Shown: one piece after another, positions 32,361 through 40,271 of the stretch
Layout: every line of letters starts with the position of its first letter
Numbering within the stretch: position 1 is the stretch's first letter
Source of the DNA: Bilophila wadsworthia ATCC 49260
GTDB lineage: Bacteria > Desulfobacterota > Desulfovibrionia > Desulfovibrionales > Desulfovibrionaceae
Direction of reading: 5' to 3'
Assembly: GCF_000701705.1 (NCBI RefSeq)
Contig: NZ_JNJP01000027.1
Coordinates: forward strand, 1-45,607
Length of the DNA: 45,607 nucleotides
Notes under the pieces: generated by a model
The model's input: the letters and a program-made list of their open reading frames with translations, nothing else
Databases searched by the model: none
Told to the model about the DNA's origin: nothing
Translations under genes and position numbers: made by a program

Positions 32361-32527
32361 GCAAAACGGCCCAGGGCATCCGTATTTTTCCCTTTGCGAG
32401 AAATGAGCGGGGCTTTCCCAAACGCCGCCTCCATCGTATACCCCTCAATCCCGTGAACATCCCAAAGGGAACACGGCTGGCGAAGCGCTCCGAAAGCGTC
32501 TTCCCGTCATGCTTCCCGATGGCGCCG

Positions 32528-32989
32528 TTATCCGCGCAATTCGCGCTGCATATCCCGGGTCTCGGCACGGCGCTTCAGTTCCACGCGGTGATCGTGCAGC
32601 TTGCGGCCCCGTCCAAGAGCCAACTCCACCTTGATCTTCCCGTACTTGAGATACAGCTTCGACGGAACCACGGTCAGGCCCTTCTGTTCCACTTTCGCGG
32701 CAAACGACGCGATTTCCTGTGCGTGCATCAGCAGTTTGCGGGGCCTGTCCGCGTTTTGCTCCACGTACCCGGCATTCGTATACGGGGCAATGTGCAGGCC
32801 GATCAGCCACGCTTCGCCGCGCCTGAACTCCACATAACTGTCCGTGAAGTTCACCTGCCCGGCACGAAGGCTTTTCACCTCGGGCCCGGTCAAGGAAATA
32901 CCCGCTTCAATGGTTTCCAGATATTCATAAATATGACGGGCTTTACGGTTATCCCCAATAAGGGGGCCGCCCGATTTCTTGGCGCTCAT
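32528..32989 (-). CDS. smpB: SsrA-binding protein SmpB
   Basis: The 153-residue protein binds tmRNA and is required for trans-translation, the rescue of stalled ribosomes. Family blocks are NRKARHIYEYLETIEAGISL, TGPEVKSLRAGQVNFTDSYV and HDHRVELKRRAETRDMQREL. Length is normal. AAGGAGG precedes the ATG. It is the last gene of the rplS-rnhB-yraN-rsmI-smpB run. Confidence 0.96.
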   Translation of the reverse strand: MSAKKSGGPLIGDNRKARHIYEYLETIEAGISLTGPEVKSLRAGQVNFTDSYVEFRRGEAWLIGLHIAPYTNAGYVEQNADRPRKLLMHAQEIASFAAKVEQKGLTVVPSKLYLKYGKIKVELALGRGRKLHDHRVELKRRAETRDMQRELRG

Positions 32990-32992
32990 AGC

Positions 32993-33826
32993 TTACCTCC
33001 TTGCGGACAGCAGCGCGTAAATGCTCTTGACCGTCCATCCGGCCGTCCGGGTCTGCACCCGGCGCGCAACGTCCCGGGGCGAACCGCCCAGTTCCCGCTC
33101 CTCGGCGATGAGGCGAAACACCTCTTCCCTGTCCGTCACGCCTCCGGCCTCCGCCGGTCCGACCACCACCGTGATCTCGCCAAGCAACTCAACGCCCGCC
33201 GGGACGCCGTCCTCCAACCGCCCGAGAAGGTATTCCTCATGCGTTTTGGTCAGTTCGCGGGCAATGCAAAGTTCCCGTGGGCCGAGCACAGCATGGGCAG
33301 CAGAGAGCGTTTCGCTCAATCGGTCCTTACGTTCAAAGAAGATAAGCGTCAATGCCAGATTGGCAAAGGGCGCCAGCGTCTTTTCCTGATCCGAGCGGCT
33401 GCGGGGAAGGAACCCCAAAAACGCGAACGGCTGCGGCGCGATGCCGCTCCCGGCGAGCGCCGTCACGGGCGCACTCGGCCCCGGAACCACCGATACGGGA
33501 ATCCCCGCCGCGCGGCAGGCCCGGACCAGCCGGTAGCCGGGGTCAGCCACCAACGGCAGCCCGGCGTCGGAAATAAGCGCAAGCGTCCGGCCTCCATTCA
33601 ACAGGCCCAGCACTTCGTCCAGCTTGCTCTCTTCGTTATGGTCATGAAAACTCATGAACCGCTTGGCTTTCACCCCACAGCGCTGGCACAGCAGCCCCGC
33701 CCGGCGGGTATCTTCCGCAAGGACCATATCCGCGCCTTCCAGCACTTCCCGCGCACGGGGAGAAAGATCACCAGGGTTGCCAAGCGGCGTCGCCACTACC
33801 CATAATTTCGGAGATGTCAAAGACAT
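32993..33826 (-). CDS. rsmI: 16S rRNA (cytidine(1402)-2'-O)-methyltransferase RsmI
   Basis: The 277-residue protein uses S-adenosylmethionine to methylate C1402 of 16S rRNA. It has the tetrapyrrole-methylase fold: LWVVATPLGNPGDLSPRARE, MSFHDHNEESKLDEVLGLL, ALISDAGLPLVADPGYRLV, VSVVPGPSAPVTALAGSGI and FERKDRLSETLS. ATG at 33826 is preferred (overlapping yraN by about 59 bases); the longer frame to 33,898 adds 24 residues unlike the family. It is three bases from smpB. Confidence 0.94.
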   Translation of the reverse strand: MSLTSPKLWVVATPLGNPGDLSPRAREVLEGADMVLAEDTRRAGLLCQRCGVKAKRFMSFHDHNEESKLDEVLGLLNGGRTLALISDAGLPLVADPGYRLVRACRAAGIPVSVVPGPSAPVTALAGSGIAPQPFAFLGFLPRSRSDQEKTLAPFANLALTLIFFERKDRLSETLSAAHAVLGPRELCIARELTKTHEEYLLGRLEDGVPAGVELLGEITVVVGPAEAGGVTDREEVFRLIAEERELGGSPRDVARRVQTRTAGWTVKSIYALLSARR

Positions 33827-34241
33827 GGCGGTAATAATCCAGTTCGAAGGTTGCGCCCGCGTCACGGACGCAGACAAGATCGAATCGGCAGGGAACATCC
33901 CATTCCCCGCTTGCGGACAAGTAGGCTCGGGCGGCTTTGACCACGCTGCGGCATTTGGCGGGCGTCATGCTCGCCTCGGGCGAAGCAAGGCTCCCCTTGC
34001 CGCGCAGACGGACTTCGACAAAAACCAGTTCGTCCCCGTCCCGGCAGACAAGATCCAGTTCATACGAACCGCTGCGCCAATTGCGGGCGAGTATCCGCAT
34101 CCCGGCCTTTTTCAGCCAATCCGCGGCGGCATCCTCTCCGGCGCGCCCCTTTTCCTGCCGCAAGGTCACAAAAGCGAGCCCTGCCGCGCCGTCTGCTGTT
34201 CGGGCAAAACGCCCCGGAACGTCTTCCGGTGCATGGGGCAC
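33768..34241 (-). CDS. YraN family (UPF0102) protein, endonuclease-like fold
   Basis: The 157-residue frame contains the UPF0102 core: RAGEDAAADWLKKAGMRILA, RNWRSGSYELDLVCRDGDEL and VFVEVRLRGKGS, with the acidic residues of an endonuclease-like fold. The first 30 residues are outside the family and overlap rnhB, so the true start may be later, near KGRAGEDA. It also overlaps rsmI. Function in bacteria remains unclear; roles in DNA processing are suspected. Confidence 0.88.
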   Translation of the reverse strand: MPHAPEDVPGRFARTADGAAGLAFVTLRQEKGRAGEDAAADWLKKAGMRILARNWRSGSYELDLVCRDGDELVFVEVRLRGKGSLASPEASMTPAKCRSVVKAARAYLSASGEWDVPCRFDLVCVRDAGATFELDYYRHVFDISEIMGSGDAAWQPW

Positions 34242-34879
34242 GGCCCAAGCTCGCGCAGGGCGGCAAAATGCTCTTTGGAGCCGTAGCCCTTGTGCTTGGC
34301 AAAACCATAGCCGGGATAGCGGTGGTCGAGCTTATCCATGAGCATGTCACGGAATGTTTTGGCGATGATGGACGCCGCCGAAATGACCGGGACCAGCGCG
34401 TCGCCGTCCACAATGGATTTCTGGCGCGGGGACGATGGCCAGCACGCCGCGCGCTGCCGGAACAGCGGCTCGGGGATCGTCTGGTTGCCGTCGATGAGCA
34501 ACCCTTTGGGCCGGACTTTCAACACGCTGGCGGCGTGGCACATGGCCTTGAGCGTCGCCTGCAAAATATTGATGCGATCGATTTCGGGAGGCCAGACGAC
34601 GCCAAGCCCCCAAGCCAGCGCCACGGCCCCGATCTCGGCGGCCAGACCGTCCCGGCGGGTAGGCGACAACACCTTGGAGTCCGCAAGGCCGGGAATAACC
34701 GCGCCTTCGGGCAAAATCACCGCCGCCGCAACCACGGGACCGGCAAGGCAGCCCCGCCCGGCTTCATCGATCCCGGCAACCGCCGAAACGGGTATGCCGG
34801 GGAACCAGTCGCCCGGCTTCGCGGAAGGGCACAGAAGCAGCTCTTCCTGCACGGATACGGATTTTTTGCGGCCAGCCAT
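34166..34879 (-). CDS. rnhB: Ribonuclease HII
   Basis: The 237-residue enzyme removes RNA from RNA-DNA hybrids and single ribonucleotides from DNA. Active-site blocks: AGIDEAGRGCLAGPVVAAAV (Asp and Glu), LADSKVLSPTRRDGLAAEIG, GLLIDGNQTIP (Asp), VISAASIIAKTFRDMLM and YPGYGFAKHKGYGSKEH. ATG at 34879 with GGAG upstream is preferred to that at 34903. It overlaps yraN by 76 bases. Confidence 0.94.
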   Translation of the reverse strand: MAGRKKSVSVQEELLLCPSAKPGDWFPGIPVSAVAGIDEAGRGCLAGPVVAAAVILPEGAVIPGLADSKVLSPTRRDGLAAEIGAVALAWGLGVVWPPEIDRINILQATLKAMCHAASVLKVRPKGLLIDGNQTIPEPLFRQRAACWPSSPRQKSIVDGDALVPVISAASIIAKTFRDMLMDKLDHRYPGYGFAKHKGYGSKEHFAALRELGPCPMHRKTFRGVLPEQQTARQGSLL

Positions 34880-34909
34880 ACACTCTCCGTAACAAAAGAC
34901 CAAAAAGGG

Positions 34910-34942
34910 AAAAAGGGATCTTTGCAGGAAAGATCCCTTTTT
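34910..34942 (-). terminator. Rho-independent terminator between rplS and rnhB
   Basis: A perfect 14-bp stem (34910-34923 with 34929-34942) and 5-base loop; on the minus strand T residues are built into the end of the stem and more follow. It lies about 70 bases after the rplS stop, so rnhB may have its own promoter or depend on readthrough. Confidence 0.8.
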
Positions 34943-35012
34943 CCAGAACGCCCGTCGCCGGGCGGGAAACGCCTCACTGCGGGGAAAAACTCCCCTCTTC
35001 CCTGATGGGGAA

Positions 35013-35360
35013 CTAGTAGCGCTTCTTGGGCTTGATACGGGCAGCCTTACCCTTGAGATCGCGGAGGTAGTACAGACGGCTGCGGCGCACGGAACCTTCG
35101 GTCACCAGCTCGATGTGATCGATGAAGGGGGAGTGCAGGGGGAAGATACGTTCCACGCCCACGCCGTCGGAGACCTTACGAACGGTCACGGTAGCGCCCA
35201 CGGTGCCGCGGTGCATACGGATCACGTTGCCCTGGAACACCTGGATACGTTCCTTTTCACCTTCGACGATACGGAAGTGCACTTTCACGGCGTCGCCGGG
35301 CTTGAAAGCGGGAATATCAAGGCGCATCTGTTCGCGTTCGATCTTTTCGATGATGGTCAT
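35013..35360 (-). CDS. rplS: 50S ribosomal protein L19
   Basis: The 115-residue protein is L19: MTIIEKIEREQMRLDIPAFK, FKPGDAVKVHFRIVEGEKER, IQVFQGNVIRMHRGTVGATV, GVERIFPLHSPFIDHIELVT and RRSRLYYLRDLKGKAARIK. It sits at the interface of the two ribosomal subunits. Start at 35360 is supported by GAGGAGAAGG; the longer frame has no family match. The trmD-rplS order is conserved in bacteria. Confidence 0.97.
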   Translation of the reverse strand: MTIIEKIEREQMRLDIPAFKPGDAVKVHFRIVEGEKERIQVFQGNVIRMHRGTVGATVTVRKVSDGVGVERIFPLHSPFIDHIELVTEGSVRRSRLYYLRDLKGKAARIKPKKRY

Positions 35361-35536
35361 GTCCTTCTCCTCAAAGAAGTCGTTGCCCCGTCTGACGGGC
35401 AACCTGAAGTTATGTCGCTTCGTTTGTCGGTGACTCCCGAAACGGGCTGTCGCTTGCGCTCTCTCGCCCCGTCGCCGGGGGAGGTATCAACACAGAGCAT
35501 TGCACCGTACCGCAAAGGCGCGGCCGTGAAGAGGCT

Positions 35537-36838
35537 CTAACAGCAGTCGCCGAGCACCCGATCAAGGGTAATGGCGACCGCCCCACGCACCGGGAGATGG
35601 TTGTACGCATCCATCCACCGCAGCGGCCTCAGTATGCCGTCGCAGGCATCCAGAATCTCCGGGGCCATCCCGTGCCCTGTCCCGAAAAGGAGCAGGACCG
35701 GACGGTCCACAAGCAGATCCCGCACAGCCTGAGGCGTCATGACGCCGTTGTCCCGCGCGCTGGTTCCCAGCAGAACCGGGCGCTGTCCCGTGCGTGCTTC
35801 CACAAGATCAATGGCTCCCTGCACATCGGAAGCCATACGGACGAGGCTGAACGCTTCGGCGCGATCCGGGTTGGAGACGCCGCCGGGCCCTTCCGTCCAA
35901 TGGCGGACCAGCGTTTCCAGAATGGTCTGCTGATCCTTCAAGGGGGTTACAACCGTGAAACTCCCCAGTCCATATGTGCGAGAACACCGTGCTATATCGT
36001 GAACGTCGAGGTTTGTCAAAGAGGTTGCGCCGGTTTTGCGATCGCCAAGGAAAACGGGATAATGCACCAGCGCACAATGGAGGTTGCGGCCAAGGCGGAG
36101 CCGTCCAGCGGCCTCCACCGTTTCCCGCAGGTACTCCATGTCGTCCGACGTCAGCGGCGCCCCGTCCAGCATGTCGGGCCGGACCCGCAGCGTCGTCCGC
36201 AGCGACTGCTCGCGCCGCCACTTGGCAATACGGCCATGATCGCCCGAACGCAGCACATCCGGCACGGGCACATCCTCAAAGACTTCGGGCCGCGTGAAGT
36301 GCGGATACTCCAGCAGGCCCGCCGAAAAACTTTCGTCGTCTCCGGATTCCTCTTTTCCCATGAAGCCGGGGATGAGCCTGGTCGCGGCCTCCACCAGCAT
36401 CATGGCGGCGGCCTCCCCGCCGTTGAGCACGGCCTCGCCCACGCTGACCTGCTCGACCGGCAAAATGTCCATGAGCCGGGCGTCGATGCCTTCATACCGG
36501 CCGCATACCAGCGTCAGCGTCTCTTCCCGCGCCAGCTCGCGGGCCAGCGACTGCGTGAGCGGCTTACCGGCGGCGGCGAGCATGATGATCCGCCCCGCTC
36601 CGCCCCGCTCCGTTTCCAGTTCCCGCAAGGTCTTTACCAGCGGTTCCAGCATCATGACCATGCCGGGCCCGCCGCCATAAGGACGGTCGTCCACGATATG
36701 GTGGCGGTCTTCCGTCCTGTCGCGGGGGTTCAGGATATCGAATTCGACAAGCCCCGCCTCGCGCGCCTTGCCGAGCAGCGCCGTATCCAGCGGGGATGCA
36801 AACCATTCCGGGAACAGAGTCAGTATATTAATTCGCAT
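35537..36838 (-). CDS. trmD: TrmD tRNA (guanine(37)-N1)-methyltransferase fused to a second SPOUT-type methyltransferase domain
   Basis: The 433-residue protein has an N-terminal TrmD (about 1-245): MRINILTLFPEWFASPLDTA, VDDRPYGGGPGMVMMLEP, LVCGRYEGIDARLMDILPVE, SVGEAVLNGGEAAAMMLVEA. It methylates G37 of tRNAs and prevents frameshifting. The C-terminal domain (about 250-433) reads LHCALVHYPVFLGDRKTGAT, SLTNLDVHDIARCSRTYGLG, VLLFGTGHGMAPEIL, matching the separate SPOUT-like RNA methyltransferase known from Thermotoga TM1570-type proteins. Such fusions occur in Desulfovibrionaceae. ATG at 36838 starts the TrmD homology; no clear ribosome binding site is seen and the longer frame to 37,009 has no support. 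Confidence 0.93.
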   Translation of the reverse strand: MRINILTLFPEWFASPLDTALLGKAREAGLVEFDILNPRDRTEDRHHIVDDRPYGGGPGMVMMLEPLVKTLRELETERGGAGRIIMLAAAGKPLTQSLARELAREETLTLVCGRYEGIDARLMDILPVEQVSVGEAVLNGGEAAAMMLVEAATRLIPGFMGKEESGDDESFSAGLLEYPHFTRPEVFEDVPVPDVLRSGDHGRIAKWRREQSLRTTLRVRPDMLDGAPLTSDDMEYLRETVEAAGRLRLGRNLHCALVHYPVFLGDRKTGATSLTNLDVHDIARCSRTYGLGSFTVVTPLKDQQTILETLVRHWTEGPGGVSNPDRAEAFSLVRMASDVQGAIDLVEARTGQRPVLLGTSARDNGVMTPQAVRDLLVDRPVLLLFGTGHGMAPEILDACDGILRPLRWMDAYNHLPVRGAVAITLDRVLGDCC

Positions 36839-36860
36839 TGCTTTGTTTTGTATGAAGATT

Positions 36861-36910
36861 GGGGAAGGGGGGAGAAACCTTTCTGAAGAAAGGTTTCTCC
36901 CCCCTTCCCC
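36861..36910. repeat. 24-bp perfect inverted repeat upstream of trmD
   Basis: Bases 36861-36884 and 36887-36910 are perfect complements around a 2-base centre, so a hairpin of about 22 bp would form. One arm is a purine-rich GGGGAAGGGGGGAGAAACC. It lies just 22 bases upstream of the trmD start. Similar G-rich hairpins are frequent between genes in Desulfovibrio-like genomes; the function (terminator or repeat element) is uncertain. Confidence 0.7.
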
Positions 36911-37107
36911 AAACCCCATCCCCTCTCTTCCCAAGACTTTCGCCCTTATCGAATCCCTGTCCGCAGGTTTCCCGTATATGGAAAAAAGGGAGAATACTAC
37001 GGGACACAAAAACGGGACACGTCGACAATACAGAAAAAACGCTCGTCCTTCCTGAACTCCTTCCGTGTCCCCTCCCCACCAGTTGAAGTTTTTGCGGGTG
37101 GGGGTAC

Positions 37108-37143
37108 GGGGGAGGGAGCTTTTTGCAAAAAGCTCCCTCCCCC
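37108..37143 (-). terminator. 18-bp perfect palindromic hairpin after tkt
   Basis: Bases 37108-37125 are the exact complement of 37126-37143, with TTGCAA at the centre. It begins 12 bases after the tkt stop on the minus strand. The stem itself carries A and T runs; no extra T tail follows. It probably ends tkt transcription. Confidence 0.65.
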
Positions 37144-37154
37144 GATTCGTTTTT

Positions 37155-39149
37155 CTACTTCAACAAGCCTTCGGCAACGTCAACGACATGATCGACGGTG
37201 AACCCGAAGTGCTTGAACAGCACGTCGCCGGGGGCGGACTCGCCAAAGCCGGACATGCCGACCACCGCGCCGTCGAGCCCCACGTACTTCCACCAACCGT
37301 CCACGGAGGCAGCTTCGACCGCCACGCGCGCACGCACGGCGCGGGGCAGCACGTTTTCCTTGTATTCGGCAGGCTGCGCGTCAAAAAACTCGGCGCAAGG
37401 CATGGAAACCACGCGCGCCTTACGGCCCTTCCCGGCCAGCGCTTCGGCGGCGGAAACGGCGAGCTGCACTTCGGAACCCGTAGCGATGAGGATTACCTCG
37501 GGTGTGCCTTCGCAATCCTTGAGGATATACGCGCCGCGCTTCACGGCTTCAAGCTGTTCCTCCGTGCGGGTCTGCGGCGTCAGGCCCTGACGGGTCAGCA
37601 CCATGCAGGAAGGCTGGGCGGACTCAAGAGCCACCTTCCACGCCACGGCGGTTTCCACCGCGTCGCAGGGACGCCACACGAGCAGATCGGGAATAAGGCG
37701 CAGGCTGCTCACATGCTCGACGGGCTGGTGCGTGGGGCCGTCCTCTCCGACGCCGATGGAATCGTGCGTCAATACCCAGACAAGGCGCTGCTTCATGAGC
37801 GCGGACAGGCGGATGGCGTTTCTGGCATAATCGGAGAACACAAGGAACGTGCCGCCGTAGGGGATGAACCCGCCATGCAGCGCAAGGCCGTTCATGACGG
37901 TACCCATGACGAATTCACGCACACCGTAGGACAGGTAGTTGCCGTTCCAGTCGTTGCGGCCGATGCGGGAAGCCTTTTCGTGCCACGTGCCCACGGAACC
38001 GGTCAGGTCGGCGGAACCGCCGAACAGTTCCGGCAGATGCGGAGCGATGGCGTTCAGGACGTCGCGGTTGGCGATACGGGTGGCGACCTTCGGCTTGTCC
38101 GCGTCAAAACGGGCGATGGCGGAGGAGGAAACGCTTTCCCAGTCGGCAGGCAATGTGCCGCTCATCCGGCGCTCGAATTCGGCAGCGAGATCGGGATAGG
38201 CTTTCGCATAGGCGGCAAACAGAGCTTTCCACTCGCCTTCAAGCGCTGCGCCGCGCTCGCGGGCGTCCCACGCATCCTTGATGTCCTGCGGCATGACGAA
38301 CGGTTCGTCCTTCCAGCCGAGCGCGGCACGCACGGCGGCGTTTTCATCCGCCCCCATCGGCGAGCCGTGGCTTGATGCCGTCCCGCCCTTCTTGGGGGAA
38401 CCGTAACCGATGGTCGTCTTGCAGCAAATCAGGGTCGGACGCTCGGTTTCCTTGCGGGCGAGGACCAGCGCCGCGTCGAGCATGGCGGCATCGTGACCGT
38501 CCACGCCGGAAATGACGTGCCAGCCGCACGCTTCAAAACGGGCGGGCGTGTCGTCGCCGAACCACTGGTGGACGTCGCCGTCGATGGAAATGCCGTTGTC
38601 GTCATACATGACGATGAGCTTGCCGAGGCCGAGAGTCCCGGCGAGGGAACAGGCCTCCTGCGACAGCCCTTCCATGAGGCATCCGTCGCCGAGGAACACG
38701 TATGTGTGGTGATCGACAATGGGGAAGCCGTCGCGGTTGAACTCGGCGGCGAGCAGTTTTTCAGCCACAGCCATGCCCACGGCGGTGGCAAAGCCCTGTC
38801 CGAGCGGCCCGGTGGTGGTTTCCACGCCGGGGGTCACACCCTTTTCGGGATGGCCGGGCGTACGGGAGCCGAGCTGGCGGAAATTCTTGATATCGTCCAT
38901 GCTCAGGTCATAGCCGGTGAGATGCAGCACGCTGTAGAGCAGCATGGAGGCATGGCCGTTTGACAGGACGAACCGGTCACGATTAGCCCAATGGGGATCG
39001 GCGGGATTATGACGCAACACGCCGCGCCACAGGGCTTCCGCCATGTCGGCCATGCCCATAGGCGCGCCGGGGTGGCCGGACTTGGCCTTGTCTACGGCGT
39101 CCATGGAAAGGATACGAATGGCATCGGCAAGTTCTTTACGGGAACGCAT
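37155..39149 (-). CDS. tkt: Transketolase
   Basis: The 664-residue enzyme transfers two-carbon ketol units in the pentose phosphate pathway with thiamine diphosphate. Family blocks: SGHPGAPMGMADMAEALWR, VLSNGHASMLLYS, GPLGQGFATAVGMAVAEKL, YVFLGDGCLMEGLSQEA, ThDP-binding LIVMYDDNGISIDG, and the C-terminal-domain VWVLTHDSIGVGEDGPTHQPVEH in part (DSIGVGEDGPTHQPVEH). Length is normal. GGAG precedes the ATG by 8 to 9 bases. It lies 17 bases downstream of rpe, an enzyme of the same pathway. Confidence 0.97.
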   Translation of the reverse strand: MRSRKELADAIRILSMDAVDKAKSGHPGAPMGMADMAEALWRGVLRHNPADPHWANRDRFVLSNGHASMLLYSVLHLTGYDLSMDDIKNFRQLGSRTPGHPEKGVTPGVETTTGPLGQGFATAVGMAVAEKLLAAEFNRDGFPIVDHHTYVFLGDGCLMEGLSQEACSLAGTLGLGKLIVMYDDNGISIDGDVHQWFGDDTPARFEACGWHVISGVDGHDAAMLDAALVLARKETERPTLICCKTTIGYGSPKKGGTASSHGSPMGADENAAVRAALGWKDEPFVMPQDIKDAWDARERGAALEGEWKALFAAYAKAYPDLAAEFERRMSGTLPADWESVSSSAIARFDADKPKVATRIANRDVLNAIAPHLPELFGGSADLTGSVGTWHEKASRIGRNDWNGNYLSYGVREFVMGTVMNGLALHGGFIPYGGTFLVFSDYARNAIRLSALMKQRLVWVLTHDSIGVGEDGPTHQPVEHVSSLRLIPDLLVWRPCDAVETAVAWKVALESAQPSCMVLTRQGLTPQTRTEEQLEAVKRGAYILKDCEGTPEVILIATGSEVQLAVSAAEALAGKGRKARVVSMPCAEFFDAQPAEYKENVLPRAVRARVAVEAASVDGWWKYVGLDGAVVGMSGFGESAPGDVLFKHFGFTVDHVVDVAEGLLK

Positions 39150-39166
39150 GACTACTCTCCGTCAGC

Positions 39167-39838
39167 TTACAAAGTCAGTGAACGGGCTTCCTCCGCCTTG
39201 CTCTCAAACGCCAGACGACGGGCCTCATAGGGTGGAACCGAGAAAAACGCCGAACCGGACACCAGCACGTCCGCACCCGCACGCACGAGATCGGCGGTGT
39301 TGTCGGGCGTGACGCCGCCGTCGATCTGGATGAGCGTCTCAAGGCGGCGTTCGTCCAGCATCCGGCGAAGACGGCGGATCTTTTCATAGGTGATCGGCAA
39401 AAATTTCTGCCCGCCGAATCCCGGGTTCACGCTCATGAGGAGGATCATATCGACATCCTCCAGCACGTATTCCAGCGCGGACAGCGGGGTGGCTGGATTG
39501 AGCGCGACTCCGGCCTTCATGCCCAGACGCCGGATTTCCGCGAGCGTACGCTGCAGATGCCGGGTAGCCTCGGCATGCACGACCAGCATGTCGGCACCTG
39601 CAGCCTGAAATTCGGAAAGATAGTTTTCGGGCTCCACAATCATCAGATGCACATCAAAAAACAGGCCGCTGCGCTTGCGCAACTGCCTGATGACGTGCTG
39701 CCCGAAGGTGATGTTCGGCACAAACCGCCCGTCCATGACATCCCAGTGCACCCACCGGAGACCGGCGGCCTCCAAAGCCGAAAGTTCCGCCGCAAGGTTG
39801 CCCACGTCAGCGGAAAGAAGAGAAGGAGAAAGAATCAT
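39167..39838 (-). CDS. rpe: Ribulose-phosphate 3-epimerase
   Basis: The 223-residue TIM-barrel enzyme interconverts ribulose 5-phosphate and xylulose 5-phosphate, feeding transketolase. Family blocks: ILSPSLLSADVGNLAAEL, LRWVHWDVMDGRFVPNITFG, FDVHLMIVEPENYL, ILLMSVNPGFGGQKFLP, IQIDGGVTPDN and GADVLVSGSAFF. It is six bases after merR and just before tkt. Confidence 0.96.
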   Translation of the reverse strand: MILSPSLLSADVGNLAAELSALEAAGLRWVHWDVMDGRFVPNITFGQHVIRQLRKRSGLFFDVHLMIVEPENYLSEFQAAGADMLVVHAEATRHLQRTLAEIRRLGMKAGVALNPATPLSALEYVLEDVDMILLMSVNPGFGGQKFLPITYEKIRRLRRMLDERRLETLIQIDGGVTPDNTADLVRAGADVLVSGSAFFSVPPYEARRLAFESKAEEARSLTL

Positions 39839-39844
39839 CGGAGC

Positions 39845-40195
39845 TTACCTTGTCGGTTTAAGACGCTGCCGCCCCAGCAATGCCTGCAGGGCCATCAGTT
39901 CGCTTTCCACATGGCGGAGCATGTCTTCCGCGCTTGTCCGGGCCTTTCCGTCGCCGGACTCGGCGCATTCCCGTTCGAGAACGCGCCTGGCCCCTTCGAT
40001 GGTCATACCCTGCTCGTGCAGCAAGGTGCGAATGCGCCGGAGCACGACGAGGTCCGCATCGGAATACAACCTCTGCCCTTTCGGCGTACGCAAGGGGCGC
40101 AACTGCTCGAATTCCGTTTCCCAGAAACGCAATACGTAACCTTCCAGCTTCAGCAGCCGAGCCGCTTCCCCGATGCGATACGTCCGTCCAGTCAT
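39845..40195 (-). CDS. MerR family transcriptional regulator
   Basis: The 116-residue protein has the MerR N-terminal winged helix: TYRIGEAARLLKLEGYVLRF, WETEFEQLRPLRTPKGQRLY, then a helical tail IEGARRVLERECAESGDG. It lacks a sensor domain, as in the short MerR/HspR-like group often encoded after pheT. Targets are not evident. It stands 76 bases after pheT and six before rpe. Confidence 0.9.
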   Translation of the reverse strand: MTGRTYRIGEAARLLKLEGYVLRFWETEFEQLRPLRTPKGQRLYSDADLVVLRRIRTLLHEQGMTIEGARRVLERECAESGDGKARTSAEDMLRHVESELMALQALLGRQRLKPTR

Positions 40196-40271
40196 AGAGT
40201 TCCCATGCGGAACGCGTCATGCTCCATTGATTACAGACAAAAAGACATGCCTCGTCATCGATGCGTCACGA

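Larger units (their letters stand above)
36839..37154. other. Gap between tkt and trmD with two large hairpins, no gene
   Basis: The 316-base gap contains the inverted repeats at 36861-36910 and 37108-37143. Between them lies ordinary-looking sequence without a gene. The trmD promoter must be here unless it is read from tkt. Confidence 0.5.
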
